The notes under the pieces are model-generated. The model was not told where the DNA came from. It was given only the letters and a program-made list of their open reading frames with translations, and did not search any database. Of a stretch of DNA of 19,907 nucleotides, positions 7,704 to 14,854 are shown in pieces; position 1 is the first letter of the stretch, and every line of letters starts with the position of its first letter. This stretch comes from an uncultured Erysipelotrichaceae bacterium (lineage in GTDB: Bacteria > Bacillota_I > Bacilli_A > RFN20 > CAG-826). The stretch is from the NCBI GenBank assembly GCA_902799855.1, contig CADCCA010000033.1, forward strand, positions 1-19,907. Direction: 5' to 3'. Position numbers and translations under genes: made by a program.

Positions 7704-7976
7704 CTATTTGCTTTCTTTTTTACCAGCAACGTATTTAGCGTTAATGCCTTTGCGGTTGAACATAGCTTTAACTGTTTCGCTTGGAACAGCACCAGCGTTT
7801 AACCATTTTAATGCTAATTCTTCATCGATAACGGCACTTTCGATACCTTTTGCTGGATCATAGTAACCGATTTGTTCAATGATACGACCATCACGAGCAT
7901 AGTGACTGTCAGCGGCAACGACACGGAAGAATGGATCTTTATGTCTACCAATTCTTGTTAATCTAATTTTAACCAT
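7704..7976 (-). CDS. rpsP: 30S ribosomal protein S16
   Basis: S16 is an early-binding 30S protein needed for correct folding of the 16S 5' domain. The product is 90 aa, starting MVKIRLTRIGRHKDPFFRVV, the conserved N-terminus, and containing ADSHYARDGRIIEQIGYYDP and LKWLNAGAVPSETVKAMF. The ATG at 7976 is preceded by TAGGAGG (7992-7986, minus strand) at good spacing. An upstream start at 8039 would begin inside the promoter's -35 box and is rejected. It is first in the minus-strand rpsP-khpA-rimM-trmD operon, which in most Firmicutes points the same way as ffh and rplS. Confidence 0.97.
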   Translation of the reverse strand: MVKIRLTRIGRHKDPFFRVVAADSHYARDGRIIEQIGYYDPAKGIESAVIDEELALKWLNAGAVPSETVKAMFNRKGINAKYVAGKKESK

Positions 7977-8010
7977 AATAAATAGCCTCCTAATTTTTAT
8001 GTCCGTAGCA

Positions 8011-8039
8011 ATATTACTAGTAATAGATAGTAGTGTCAA
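8011..8039 (-). promoter_or_regulatory. Sigma-A promoter of the rpsP operon
   Basis: On the minus strand, a consensus TTGACA (8039-8034) is separated by 17 bp from TAATAT (8016-8011). Predicted transcription starts near 8004, giving a short leader with the rpsP Shine-Dalgarno. It is divergent from the rplS promoter, with the two -35 boxes 41 bp apart. Confidence 0.85.
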
Positions 8040-8080
8040 GTATTTTTGCTTTACATCTATATTCTTTATATAAAAAGTAT

Positions 8081-8110
8081 TTGCAAATAGTAATCTATGT
8101 TGTTATTATA
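8081..8110 (+). promoter_or_regulatory. Sigma-A promoter of rplS
   Basis: TTGCAA (8081-8086), an 18-bp spacer and TATTAT (8105-8110). Predicted start is near 8117, about 85 nt upstream of rplS, leaving room for the structured leader. Confidence 0.65.
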
Positions 8111-8111
8111 T

Positions 8112-8193
8112 TCAAGCATGTTTTATAACATGATACGGGTGTTCCGCTGTCGAAATGAGAATGAACATCAAGAGAACGTTACTTGAAGGAGGT
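8112..8193 (+). promoter_or_regulatory. Structured rplS leader, candidate L19 autoregulatory element
   Basis: Three mutually compatible helices can be drawn. The outer helix is TTCAAG (8112-8117) with CTTGAA (8182-8187). Inside it is a perfect hairpin, CATGTT (8118-8123) with AACATG (8128-8133). A third helix is GGTGTTC (8139-8145) with GAACATC (8163-8169), including one G·U. The outer helix runs into the Shine-Dalgarno AAGGAGGT (8186-8193), so folding could gate translation. Ribosomal protein L19 leaders are known upstream of rplS in Firmicutes; assignment to that family is inferred from position and shape, not checked against its model. Confidence 0.55.
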
Positions 8194-8203
8194 CTAAAAG
8201 ACT

Positions 8204-8551
8204 ATGAACAACAATTTAGTTAATGAGATCACCGCTAGTCAATTACGTAATGATTTACCAGAATTCTCTTCTGGTGACGAAGTCAAAGTGTCTGTCCGTA
8301 TCGTCGAAGGCAACAAGACTCGTATTCAAAACTTCCAAGGTGTGGTTATCTCCCGCCGCGGTGGTGGTGTCTCCGCTACATTTACAGTCCGTAAAATGAG
8401 TGGTGGCATTGGTGTTGAAAGAACATTCCCAGTGAATTCTCCAGCCGTTGCTTCTGTCCAAGTTATCCGTAAGGGTAAAGTTAGAAGAAACAAAATCACC
8501 TATATCCGTAAATTGTCTGGCAAATCTGCGAGAATCAAAGAAATTCTCTAA
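8204..8551 (+). CDS. rplS: 50S ribosomal protein L19
   Basis: L19 sits at the 30S-50S interface near bridge B8. The 115-aa product shows the family pattern: [16 protein letters not shown], then [37 protein letters not shown], and the basic C-terminal stretch [21 protein letters not shown]. The ATG lies 10 bases after AAGGAGGT. It has its own promoter, a structured leader and a strong terminator, so it is a single-gene unit here, whereas in Bacillus it ends the rpsP-trmD operon. This independence matches the apparent inversion of the neighbouring block. Confidence 0.97.
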   Translation: MNNNLVNEITASQLRNDLPEFSSGDEVKVSVRIVEGNKTRIQNFQGVVISRRGGGVSATFTVRKMSGGIGVERTFPVNSPAVASVQVIRKGKVRRNKITYIRKLSGKSARIKEIL

Positions 8552-8564
8552 TCGTCAGATTGAT

Positions 8565-8594
8565 AAAAAAGGGGTTCAAATGAATCCCTTTTTT
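8565..8594 (+). terminator. Intrinsic terminator after rplS
   Basis: A 13-bp stem (A6 GGGGTTC, 8565-8577, with GAATCCC T6, 8582-8594, one G·U) and a 4-base loop AAAT. The lepB promoter -35 begins two bases after the last T. Confidence 0.9.
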
Positions 8595-8595
8595 G

Positions 8596-8624
8596 TTGCG
8601 TACACGCTATATATCTCATATAAT
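8596..8624 (+). promoter_or_regulatory. Sigma-A promoter of lepB, predicted leaderless
   Basis: TTGCGT (8596-8601), 17-bp spacer, consensus TATAAT (8619-8624). The usual initiation distance puts +1 at about 8631, one base before the ATG at 8632. The earlier in-frame ATG at 8623 lies inside the -10 box. Confidence 0.75.
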
Positions 8625-8631
8625 GAGAAGG

Positions 8632-9366
8632 ATGAAAAATAAGAGTAAGAAACTTAAACCAATATTATCTTTAACTGGCTATTTTCTCTTAGTCATCGCT
8701 CTTTGTGTAGCGGGGATCATTATTTTTCATTCTACATATTATGAATTAATATATGTTTCTGGTAGTTCAATGTATCCAACATTAAATGGTTCAGATGATG
8801 AAGTAGCCGGAACAGTTGTAGACTTTGGTATTGTTGATAGCCATCAAACCGCGATTGACCACATTACTCGTTTTGATATCGTTTCCACATATTATCCAAG
8901 CGATTACGACGCTAGTGGTGTTTTAAAAGTCAGTGCGAAAAAGAAGATTAAAAGAGTCATCGGTATGCCTGGTGATACTTTTACCATCAAAGATGGTTTG
9001 TTAAGCGTTAAAAAGGACGAAGAGTTTGTTAACGTTCCTTATAACTTTAAAATCACTCAAACTAACGTCAAAGACACAACTGAACCAATTACATTAGATA
9101 AAGATGAATATTGGCTTCTTGGTGACAATAGGACTAACAGCAATGACTGTGGAGCGTTCAATGCCCCAGTCTTAAAAAAACAAATCGCTGGTGTCCTTGT
9201 CGCTATCGAAGGAACTGCTAAATTAAAGATCAAAAGCTATCGCTGTGATGGCTGCGGAAAAGTGTTTTCGAAACGCTATAAATCATGTGATAAATGTGGC
9301 GGTTGGTATTTCACTGAACAATATGATTTGGTGAATAAAAAATACGGCTGGCCAAAGTTTTTCTAG
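8632..9366 (+). CDS. lepB: Type I signal peptidase with C-terminal zinc-ribbon-like tail
   Basis: This membrane protease removes signal peptides from exported proteins. The 244-aa product has one N-terminal membrane segment (about residues 11-33). The catalytic Ser lies in SGSSMYPT (S46), the general-base Lys in KKKIKRVIGMPGDTF (K108), and the structural motif is LLGDNRTNSNDCGAF (162-176). After the protease fold, residues 204-225 contain two Cys pairs (C205/C208 and C219/C222, pattern CxxC-x10-CxxC), resembling a zinc ribbon, followed by an aromatic tail. I do not recall this as standard for type I signal peptidases. The start at 8632 was chosen because the promoter excludes earlier starts. 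The TAG stop lies in the Shine-Dalgarno of ylqF, 7 nt upstream. The gene lies between rplS and ylqF, which are adjacent in Bacillus. Confidence 0.92.
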   Translation: MKNKSKKLKPILSLTGYFLLVIALCVAGIIIFHSTYYELIYVSGSSMYPTLNGSDDEVAGTVVDFGIVDSHQTAIDHITRFDIVSTYYPSDYDASGVLKVSAKKKIKRVIGMPGDTFTIKDGLLSVKKDEEFVNVPYNFKITQTNVKDTTEPITLDKDEYWLLGDNRTNSNDCGAFNAPVLKKQIAGVLVAIEGTAKLKIKSYRCDGCGKVFSKRYKSCDKCGGWYFTEQYDLVNKKYGWPKFF

Positions 9367-9373
9367 GAGAGTT

Positions 9374-10225
9374 ATGGGACAACAGATTCACTGGTTTCCA
9401 GGGCATATGTCAAAAGCCCTCAATGAAGTTGAAAATAAGGTTAAATTAGTCGATGTGATTATCGAGCTTTTTGACGCTCGCGCTCCTACTTCTTCCATCA
9501 ATGAAAATTTAGAGAAATTAACCGCTAATAAAAAGAAGCTAATCGTCTTAACTAAAATCGATTTAGCGGACTTAGAACAAAGCAAAAAATGGGCCGATAA
9601 ATTAAAAGAAAAATACGATCAAGTACTCTGCTTAGATTTAAAGAAAAATAACGCTGAGATACTTCTTTCAAAAGCGGTCGTAGAACTTGGTAAAGATAAA
9701 TGGGCTAAGGAAATGGCGAAAGGTATGAAACCTCAACCAATTCGCGCCATGATTATCGGTATCCCTAATGTTGGTAAATCTTCTTTAATTAATAGACTTG
9801 CTAAACGTAAAGCGGCAGGTGTGCAAAATAAACCAGGCTATACTAGAGGCGAACAATGGATTAAAGTCAATAAAGATTTCCTTCTTTTAGATACTCCTGG
9901 CATTCTTCCAATGAGCTATGAAAATAAGGAAAAAGCTGCACATCTCGCCTTAATTGGAGCGATACGTGAAGATATTTTGCCTAACGAACAACTCGGTGAA
10001 TTCCTTTTAGAATTCTTAAAGAGCCATTATCCAAATAGTTTAGAAAATAGATATGATATCGAACAAATAAGCGATCGATTAACGGTCTTAAACCAAATCG
10101 CCGAAAGAAGAAAACTCGTCAATAGTAACGGGGCTAACGATATCGAACGCGCTGAAGCGTTACTATTAAAAGAATTCAAAGATGGCTTATTAGGAAATAT
10201 CACTCTTGAATGGTATGAGTCTTGA
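9374..10225 (+). CDS. rbgA: Ribosome biogenesis GTPase RbgA (YlqF)
   Basis: RbgA is a circularly permuted GTPase needed for late 50S subunit assembly (installing L16 and neighbours in Bacillus). The 283-aa product starts MGQQIHWFPGHMSKAL, the family signature, and has the permuted motif order: G4 TKID (60-63) first, then G1 GIPNVGKS (129-136), the G2 Thr in PGYTRGEQW, and G3 DTPG (173-176). The C-terminal helical domain follows. AGGAGAGTT precedes the ATG and overlaps the lepB stop. It precedes rnhB as in Bacillus and overlaps its start by 11 nt. Confidence 0.96.
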   Translation: MGQQIHWFPGHMSKALNEVENKVKLVDVIIELFDARAPTSSINENLEKLTANKKKLIVLTKIDLADLEQSKKWADKLKEKYDQVLCLDLKKNNAEILLSKAVVELGKDKWAKEMAKGMKPQPIRAMIIGIPNVGKSSLINRLAKRKAAGVQNKPGYTRGEQWIKVNKDFLLLDTPGILPMSYENKEKAAHLALIGAIREDILPNEQLGEFLLEFLKSHYPNSLENRYDIEQISDRLTVLNQIAERRKLVNSNGANDIERAEALLLKEFKDGLLGNITLEWYES

Positions 10226-10838
10226 TTTTGATAAGCAATATTATAAAGACGGTTATAAGCTAATCGTCGGCTGTGATGAAGCGGGAAGAGGCTGCTTACT
10301 CGGTCCTGTTTTTGCGGCTGCTGTCATCCTTCCTCCTGACTTTGATTCGCCCCTTATTAACGACTCTAAAAAACTGAGCGAAAAACAAAGAGAAGAAGCT
10401 TATAAAGTAATAGTAGAAAATGCGATTGATTACGCGATTGCTTCCGTCAGTGCTGATGAGATAGATGAGGTTAATATTTTAAACGCCTCACGCATGGCAA
10501 TGCAAAAGGCTATTGCCCAGTTAAAATCCCCATTTGATTTAATCTTAACAGACTGCATGAAGATGAAAGGATATGATGTTCCGGTCATCGATTTAGTGCA
10601 TGGAGATGCCTTATCAATTAACATTGCCGCGGCTTCCATTTTAGCGAAAGTATCGCGCGATCATCTTTGCTATGAATTAGATAAGCAATATCCGATGTAC
10701 AATATCAAGAAAAACAAAGGCTATGGGACTAAAGACCACCTAGAAGCCCTTAAAGAGTATGGACCAGTCAAACACCTTCATCGCTTCTCTTATGCACCTG
10801 TAAAAGCCTGTTTTATCGAAAAAGTTTCGCTCTTTTAA
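10215..10838 (+). CDS. rnhB: Ribonuclease HII
   Basis: RNase HII cuts the RNA strand of RNA-DNA hybrids and removes single ribonucleotides from DNA. The 207-aa product carries the DEDD active site: D21 and E22 in GCDEAGRG, D113 in LTDCMKMKG, and D131 in GDALSINIAAASILAKVSRD. The conserved GYGTKDHLEAL and LHRFSYAPV also match. The ATG at 10215 was preferred over a TTG at 10206 because it gives a normal N-terminus. No Shine-Dalgarno is evident, and the 11-nt overlap with rbgA suggests coupled translation. A terminator-like hairpin follows; the sucC/sucD genes found next in Bacillus are absent. Confidence 0.95.
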   Translation: MSLDFDKQYYKDGYKLIVGCDEAGRGCLLGPVFAAAVILPPDFDSPLINDSKKLSEKQREEAYKVIVENAIDYAIASVSADEIDEVNILNASRMAMQKAIAQLKSPFDLILTDCMKMKGYDVPVIDLVHGDALSINIAAASILAKVSRDHLCYELDKQYPMYNIKKNKGYGTKDHLEALKEYGPVKHLHRFSYAPVKACFIEKVSLF

Positions 10839-10860
10839 AACTTTTTTGGACAAAATTAAG

Positions 10861-10896
10861 AAAACCTCCTGATTAGTTAAATAGGAGGGTTTTTTA
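10861..10896 (+). terminator. Terminator-like hairpin carrying the dprA ribosome binding site
   Basis: CCTCCT (10865-10870) pairs with AGGAGG (10883-10888) around a 12-base loop. With one bulged G, the stem extends through A-rich and T-rich flanks into a T-run (10890-10895). The 3' arm is also the only Shine-Dalgarno for dprA (ATG at 10900), so the same hairpin could stop transcription or hide the ribosome binding site. Confidence 0.65.
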
Positions 10897-10899
10897 TTT

Positions 10900-11685
10900 A
10901 TGCTCAATTATGATGGAAGATATTTGCTCATTTATCTTGCAGTCAAATATCAAGGAGACTATAACAAAATTTATCTTGCTATCAAAACTAAAGAAGATGT
11001 TCCTTATGAAGAAGCATTAAAAACATATCAATCGCTTAAATGCAAATGCTTAACAATCTTGGATTATGATTATCCGCTTAAACTCAAGAATTCATTTCAA
11101 CCACCTTTTGTGCTTTTTTATTATGGTGATATTTCTTTATTGCATCACAAAAGGATTATCGCTGCGGTTGGTTCAAGAAAGTCAAATGAAGTGGGGGAAC
11201 AAGCGGTCAAAGATTTTATGATAGATCTCGCCCCTGGAAATGTTGTTGTTTCTGGTCTTGCTAAAGGTATCGATGCATGTGCGCATATACACGCAATTAA
11301 AAACGGGGGTCGCACAATCGCCGTGCTTGGTTCTGGAATAGATTATCCTTATCCATTAAAAAACGAATATCTATATAACATCATCAAAAACAATCATTTA
11401 CTCATCAGTGAATATCCAGGTTCAACTGTTCCTGAACCCACAAACTTCCCAGCGCGTAATCGTATTATCGTAGCGTTAAGCGACTGCGTATTCGTACCGC
11501 AAATAAACGAATATGCATCAGGCACGATGATTTCCATTAATCTAGCGGCTAATCTCGGTAAACCAGTCATCATCGCTCCCCATCCATATGGTAGCAAAAC
11601 CATCAATAATCGCATTATCGATGAGGGAGCAATCATCGCTATTGATGGAAAGCAAATTAAGGAAGAATTGCAGTGGAAAGATTGA
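10900..11685 (+). CDS. dprA: DNA processing protein DprA
   Basis: DprA binds incoming single-stranded DNA during natural transformation and loads RecA; it is also widely kept in non-competent bacteria. The 261-aa product holds the Rossmann-like DprA domain: AAVGSRKSNEVGE (88-100), VVSGLAKGIDACAH (116-129), AVLGSGIDYPYP (141-152), the ISEYP motif and NFPARNRIIVALSD (182-195), then ASGTMISINLAANLGKPV. A short helical N-terminal part is present, but the C-terminal winged-helix domain of longer relatives is absent. It starts 11 bases after AGGAGG, within a hairpin. It lies before topA as in Bacillus. Confidence 0.93.
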   Translation: MLNYDGRYLLIYLAVKYQGDYNKIYLAIKTKEDVPYEEALKTYQSLKCKCLTILDYDYPLKLKNSFQPPFVLFYYGDISLLHHKRIIAAVGSRKSNEVGEQAVKDFMIDLAPGNVVVSGLAKGIDACAHIHAIKNGGRTIAVLGSGIDYPYPLKNEYLYNIIKNNHLLISEYPGSTVPEPTNFPARNRIIVALSDCVFVPQINEYASGTMISINLAANLGKPVIIAPHPYGSKTINNRIIDEGAIIAIDGKQIKEELQWKD

Positions 11686-11742
11686 AAATTTTCTTAAATA
11701 AAATACCTATTTATTTAATTAAGGAATAAAGAGAAATGTCCA

Positions 11743-11772
11743 TTGACAAGACTATATGGCAAGGCTTATATT
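11743..11772 (+). promoter_or_regulatory. Sigma-A promoter of topA
   Basis: Consensus TTGACA (11743-11748) with an 18-bp spacer to TATATT (11767-11772). Predicted start is near 11779, leaving a leader of about 16 nt that lacks a good Shine-Dalgarno. The region between the dprA stop and this promoter holds only weak AT-rich pairing and no convincing terminator. Confidence 0.7.
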
Positions 11773-11794
11773 TTTGTCTCGAAAGCGGCAGAAA

Positions 11795-13909
11795 ATGAAG
11801 TTAGTAATCGTTGAATCACCAGCAAAATGCACAACCATCAAGAGATACCTTGGTGAAGACTATATCGTCATGGCCTCACTAGGCCATATCCGCGATTTAG
11901 CGACATCCGGAAAAGATGGTTTAGGTGTCAATGTTAACGAAGACTTCCTTCCAACATATATCATCAACAAAGACAAACAACACATCGTCAAAGAACTCAA
12001 GAATGCGATGAGCAAATGCGACGAAGTAATTTTAGCAACCGACCCTGATAGAGAAGGTGAAGCGATTGCCTGGCACTTAGCCCAAGTTTTAGGTTTGTCT
12101 GTTGAAACTACAAAACGCTTAGAATTCCACGAAATTACTCGTGATTCCATCGGTGAAGCGATGGCTCATCCAAGAACCATTGATCAAAACCTCGTTTCTT
12201 CACAAGAGACACGTCGTATCATCGACCGTATTATCGGATTTAAATTATCCACTTTATTATTCAAAAAGATTCGTTCCCGTTCTGGTGGACGTGTGCAATC
12301 TGCAACCTTAAAAATGATTGCAGATCACGATGAAGAAATCGCTAAATTCGTCCCAGAAGAATACTGGACAATTAATTTAAAAATCAGCGCATTTAAACGC
12401 ACGTTCCCCGTGAATTTGATTTTTGATAAGGATGAAAAAATCACCAATGGCAAAGATGCACAAGCCATCGTGGACCGCATTCCAGAACAATTAGCGGTCT
12501 CTAAAATCGAAAAGAAAATCAAAGTTAGTGATAGTAAAGAACCATTCATTACTTCCACCTTGCAACAAGAAGCTTTCTCTCGTTTAAAATTCAAAACTAA
12601 GAAAACTCAACTCATTGCCCAACAATTATATGAAGGTATTGAAGTTGATGGCGAACACGTTGGTTTAATCACCTATATGAGAACTGACTCCACTCGTTTA
12701 TCACCAACATTTGTCGGTCGTGCTACTGCCTATATTACTGAAAAATTCGGTAAGGAATATTTAGGTCACGCGAAAAAGATTAGACAAGTGAGTATGATGC
12801 AAGACGCTCACGAAGCCATTAGACCAACAAGTAATCACCGCACCCCTGAATCGGTACGTAAATTCTTAACTAACGATCAATATAATCTTTATAAATTAAT
12901 CTATAACCGCACCTTAGCGTCTTTGATGCAATCAAAGAAAGATGAACAAATGACCATCTATCTCGAAGGTAACGGACTCAACGCTAAACTCGATTTAACC
13001 CGTACATTATTCAAAGGTTATGAAGCGGTTTACGCTGATACAGAAAAAGAAGAAAATCACTTTGAATATTTCCCAGATTTTGAAATCGGTGAAAAATTCA
13101 ATGTTGTCACTAAAGAAGCAGAGCAAAAATTCACTCAAGCTCCAGCCCATTATTCCGAAGCCAAGATTGTTAGATTAATGGAAGAAGTCGGTATTGGTAG
13201 ACCATCCACCTATGCTTCCACAATTGAAACATTGAGAAAGAGAAAATACGTTGATAACGAAAGTGGTATCTTAACAACTACCCAACAAGGTAATTTAACT
13301 TCCCATGTCTTATTCAAATATTTCCCAGAAATCATCAACACTAAATACACCGCTCAAATGGAAAAGAAACTCGATAATATCGAGGACGGTAGTCAATCAC
13401 GCAGTAAAATCCTTAACGAATTTTATTACCCATTCATTGAACATTTCAACGAAGTCAGCAAAGTCATGTACAAAGAAAAATTCGTTGAAACAGGCGATGC
13501 GTGTCCTCTTTGTGGCGCGCCACTTGTCATCAAAGAAGGCAAGAATGGTAGCTTCGTCGGTTGCTCTAACTTCCCATCATGTAAGTATGTGAAAAAGGAA
13601 GAAAGCGATAAACCAGCCCCAACAGAAATCGGTGAAAAATGTCCTGATTGTGGTGGTAACCTCGTCATTAGAGAAAAGAATGGTAGTAGATTTGTGAGTT
13701 GCTCTAACTTCCCAAAATGCCATTTCACTAGAAAACTTCCTAATGAAAACGTCACTCCAAATCCAGAAGAAAATAAACCAGTGAAAGATTGCCCAGATTG
13801 CGATGGCTATCTCATCAAAAAGAAAGGTCGCTTTGGCTATTTCCTAGGTTGCATCAATTATCCAAAATGCACCCATATGGAAAAAATCACGAGAAATAAA
13901 CGGAAGTAA
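11795..13909 (+). CDS. topA: DNA topoisomerase I
   Basis: Topoisomerase I (type IA) relaxes negative supercoils by passing one strand through a transient 5'-phosphotyrosine break. The 704-aa product opens MKLVIVESPAKCTTIKRYLG (TOPRIM, with E7) and has ATDPDREGEAIAWHL (D83, D85, E87). The active-site Tyr is in LITYMRTDSTR (Y294), and GIGRPSTYASTI follows. Three C-terminal four-Cys zinc ribbons are visible: CPLC...CSNFPSC, CPDC...CSNFPKC and CPDC...CINYPKC. The start at 11795 fits the conserved N-terminus; an earlier in-frame start at 11756 lies within the promoter spacer. The stop codon is in the loop of the terminator that follows. The trmFO gene, next in Bacillus, is absent. Confidence 0.97.
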   Translation: MKLVIVESPAKCTTIKRYLGEDYIVMASLGHIRDLATSGKDGLGVNVNEDFLPTYIINKDKQHIVKELKNAMSKCDEVILATDPDREGEAIAWHLAQVLGLSVETTKRLEFHEITRDSIGEAMAHPRTIDQNLVSSQETRRIIDRIIGFKLSTLLFKKIRSRSGGRVQSATLKMIADHDEEIAKFVPEEYWTINLKISAFKRTFPVNLIFDKDEKITNGKDAQAIVDRIPEQLAVSKIEKKIKVSDSKEPFITSTLQQEAFSRLKFKTKKTQLIAQQLYEGIEVDGEHVGLITYMRTDSTRLSPTFVGRATAYITEKFGKEYLGHAKKIRQVSMMQDAHEAIRPTSNHRTPESVRKFLTNDQYNLYKLIYNRTLASLMQSKKDEQMTIYLEGNGLNAKLDLTRTLFKGYEAVYADTEKEENHFEYFPDFEIGEKFNVVTKEAEQKFTQAPAHYSEAKIVRLMEEVGIGRPSTYASTIETLRKRKYVDNESGILTTTQQGNLTSHVLFKYFPEIINTKYTAQMEKKLDNIEDGSQSRSKILNEFYYPFIEHFNEVSKVMYKEKFVETGDACPLCGAPLVIKEGKNGSFVGCSNFPSCKYVKKEESDKPAPTEIGEKCPDCGGNLVIREKNGSRFVSCSNFPKCHFTRKLPNENVTPNPEENKPVKDCPDCDGYLIKKKGRFGYFLGCINYPKCTHMEKITRNKRK

Positions 13910-13921
13910 TCCGTTTTTTTT
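13898..13921 (+). terminator. Intrinsic terminator after topA
   Basis: A 7-bp stem, AAACGGA (13898-13904) with TCCGTTT (13910-13916), loop AGTAA containing the topA TAA stop, followed by a run of T to 13921. Its 3' arm occupies the -35 position of the xerC promoter. Confidence 0.85.
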
Positions 13922-13929
13922 CTTATCTT

Positions 13930-13938
13930 TGATATAAT
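13930..13938 (+). promoter_or_regulatory. Extended -10 promoter of xerC, predicted leaderless
   Basis: TGA followed by a perfect TATAAT (13933-13938) forms an extended -10. No good -35 is seen (TCCGTT at 13910-13915). Predicted +1 is near 13945, two bases before the ATG at 13947. Confidence 0.65.
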
Positions 13939-13946
13939 GGTTAGGT

Positions 13947-14849
13947 ATGAATAAACCTGAACAAGAATTCCTCGATCATTTATTACATGTGAGAAATTAT
14001 TCGCCTAAAACAGTGAATAGTTACCAAGAAGATATCGATCTTTTTTGTGAATATATTTTTAATGAAGGCACATTAATGGAAGATGTTGACATTATCTCCA
14101 TCCGTAATTTCTTGACCGAAGAATTAGCAAGAGGTGTTAGTAAACGCAGTTGTAAGAGACGTCTATCATCTTTAAGGCATTTCTATAAGTATATGGTTAA
14201 TGTAGGTTATCTCAAAGACAACCCATTTATTTTTGTCGATGCTCCTAAAACAGAAACTAAATATCCTCACGCTCTATACAAAGAACAAATCCAGGAAATC
14301 TTTAAACGCAACGAAGAAAGAACTGATGCATTAAAAAATCGTGATCAAGCCATCCTATATTTGCTTTATTATTCTGGCATGAGAGCGGCTGAACTAGTGG
14401 GCCTGGATGTACAATCTGTCTCTATAAAGGAGCGGGTGGTGCGTGTATTAGGCAAAGGCAACAAAGAAAGAATCATCCCATTTACTGGTGAGTGTCAAAA
14501 GGTTGTGAAAGCCTATATCGATAAGGAAAGAAAGGACCTCCTTAAGAAAAGTAAGGAACTAACTCCTGCCTTATTCTTAAACGCTAACGGGGAGAGATTG
14601 ACAACTCGTGGTCTAGAATATATCCTCGATTCAATCGAAGAAAAAACAGGGCTATATGTAGGTTTACACCCTCACGTTCTTAGACATAGTTTTGCGACTC
14701 ACCTATTAGAAAATGGTGCGGATCTTCGCGTTATTCAAGAGTTGCTCGGACACGAGAGCATTAATGCCACTCAGGTCTACACTCATGTCACGGAAGAAGC
14801 GATGAAAGAAACCTACCAAAATGTCTTTCCTCGCGCAAAAAAGAAATAA
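13947..14849 (+). CDS. xerC: Tyrosine recombinase XerC (CodV-like)
   Basis: Xer recombinases resolve chromosome dimers at dif near the end of replication. The 300-aa product has the N-terminal SAM-like core-binding domain (FLDHLLHVRNYSPKTVNSY) and a catalytic domain with the full set R146 (SGMRAAELV), K170 (GKGNKERIIPF), H243 and R246 (HPHVLRHSFATHLL), H269 (LLGHESI) and Y278 (QVYTHV). XerC rather than XerD is inferred from its place after topA, where codV lies in Bacillus; sequence alone does not decide. A purine run (TTAGG) is too close to the ATG to act as a Shine-Dalgarno, and the -10 box ends eight bases before the ATG. No terminator is visible before the rpsB promoter, which starts 6 bases after the stop. 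Confidence 0.93.
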   Translation: MNKPEQEFLDHLLHVRNYSPKTVNSYQEDIDLFCEYIFNEGTLMEDVDIISIRNFLTEELARGVSKRSCKRRLSSLRHFYKYMVNVGYLKDNPFIFVDAPKTETKYPHALYKEQIQEIFKRNEERTDALKNRDQAILYLLYYSGMRAAELVGLDVQSVSIKERVVRVLGKGNKERIIPFTGECQKVVKAYIDKERKDLLKKSKELTPALFLNANGERLTTRGLEYILDSIEEKTGLYVGLHPHVLRHSFATHLLENGADLRVIQELLGHESINATQVYTHVTEEAMKETYQNVFPRAKKK

Positions 14850-14854
14850 TTCAC

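Noticed and set aside
7977..8039. Longer S16 from an upstream start at 8039
   Set aside because: It would begin in the -35 box of the rpsP promoter, and S16 starts conservedly at MVKIRL.
8040..8203. Riboswitch or small RNA in the rpsP-rplS gap
   Set aside because: The structure is fully used by two promoters and an rplS leader; no known metabolite-riboswitch core was recognisable.
8593..8631. Longer LepB from TTG 8593 or ATG 8623
   Set aside because: The first overlaps the rplS terminator; the second lies inside the -10 box, so neither can be in the mRNA from the visible promoter.
11686..11742. Terminator after dprA
   Set aside because: Only a weak AAATAAA/TTTATTT pairing with no GC stem and no following T-run was found.
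13305..13592. 95-codon plus-strand frame inside topA
   Set aside because: It overlaps the zinc-ribbon part of topA in another frame; the low-complexity Ser/Lys/Asn product has no recognisable motif.
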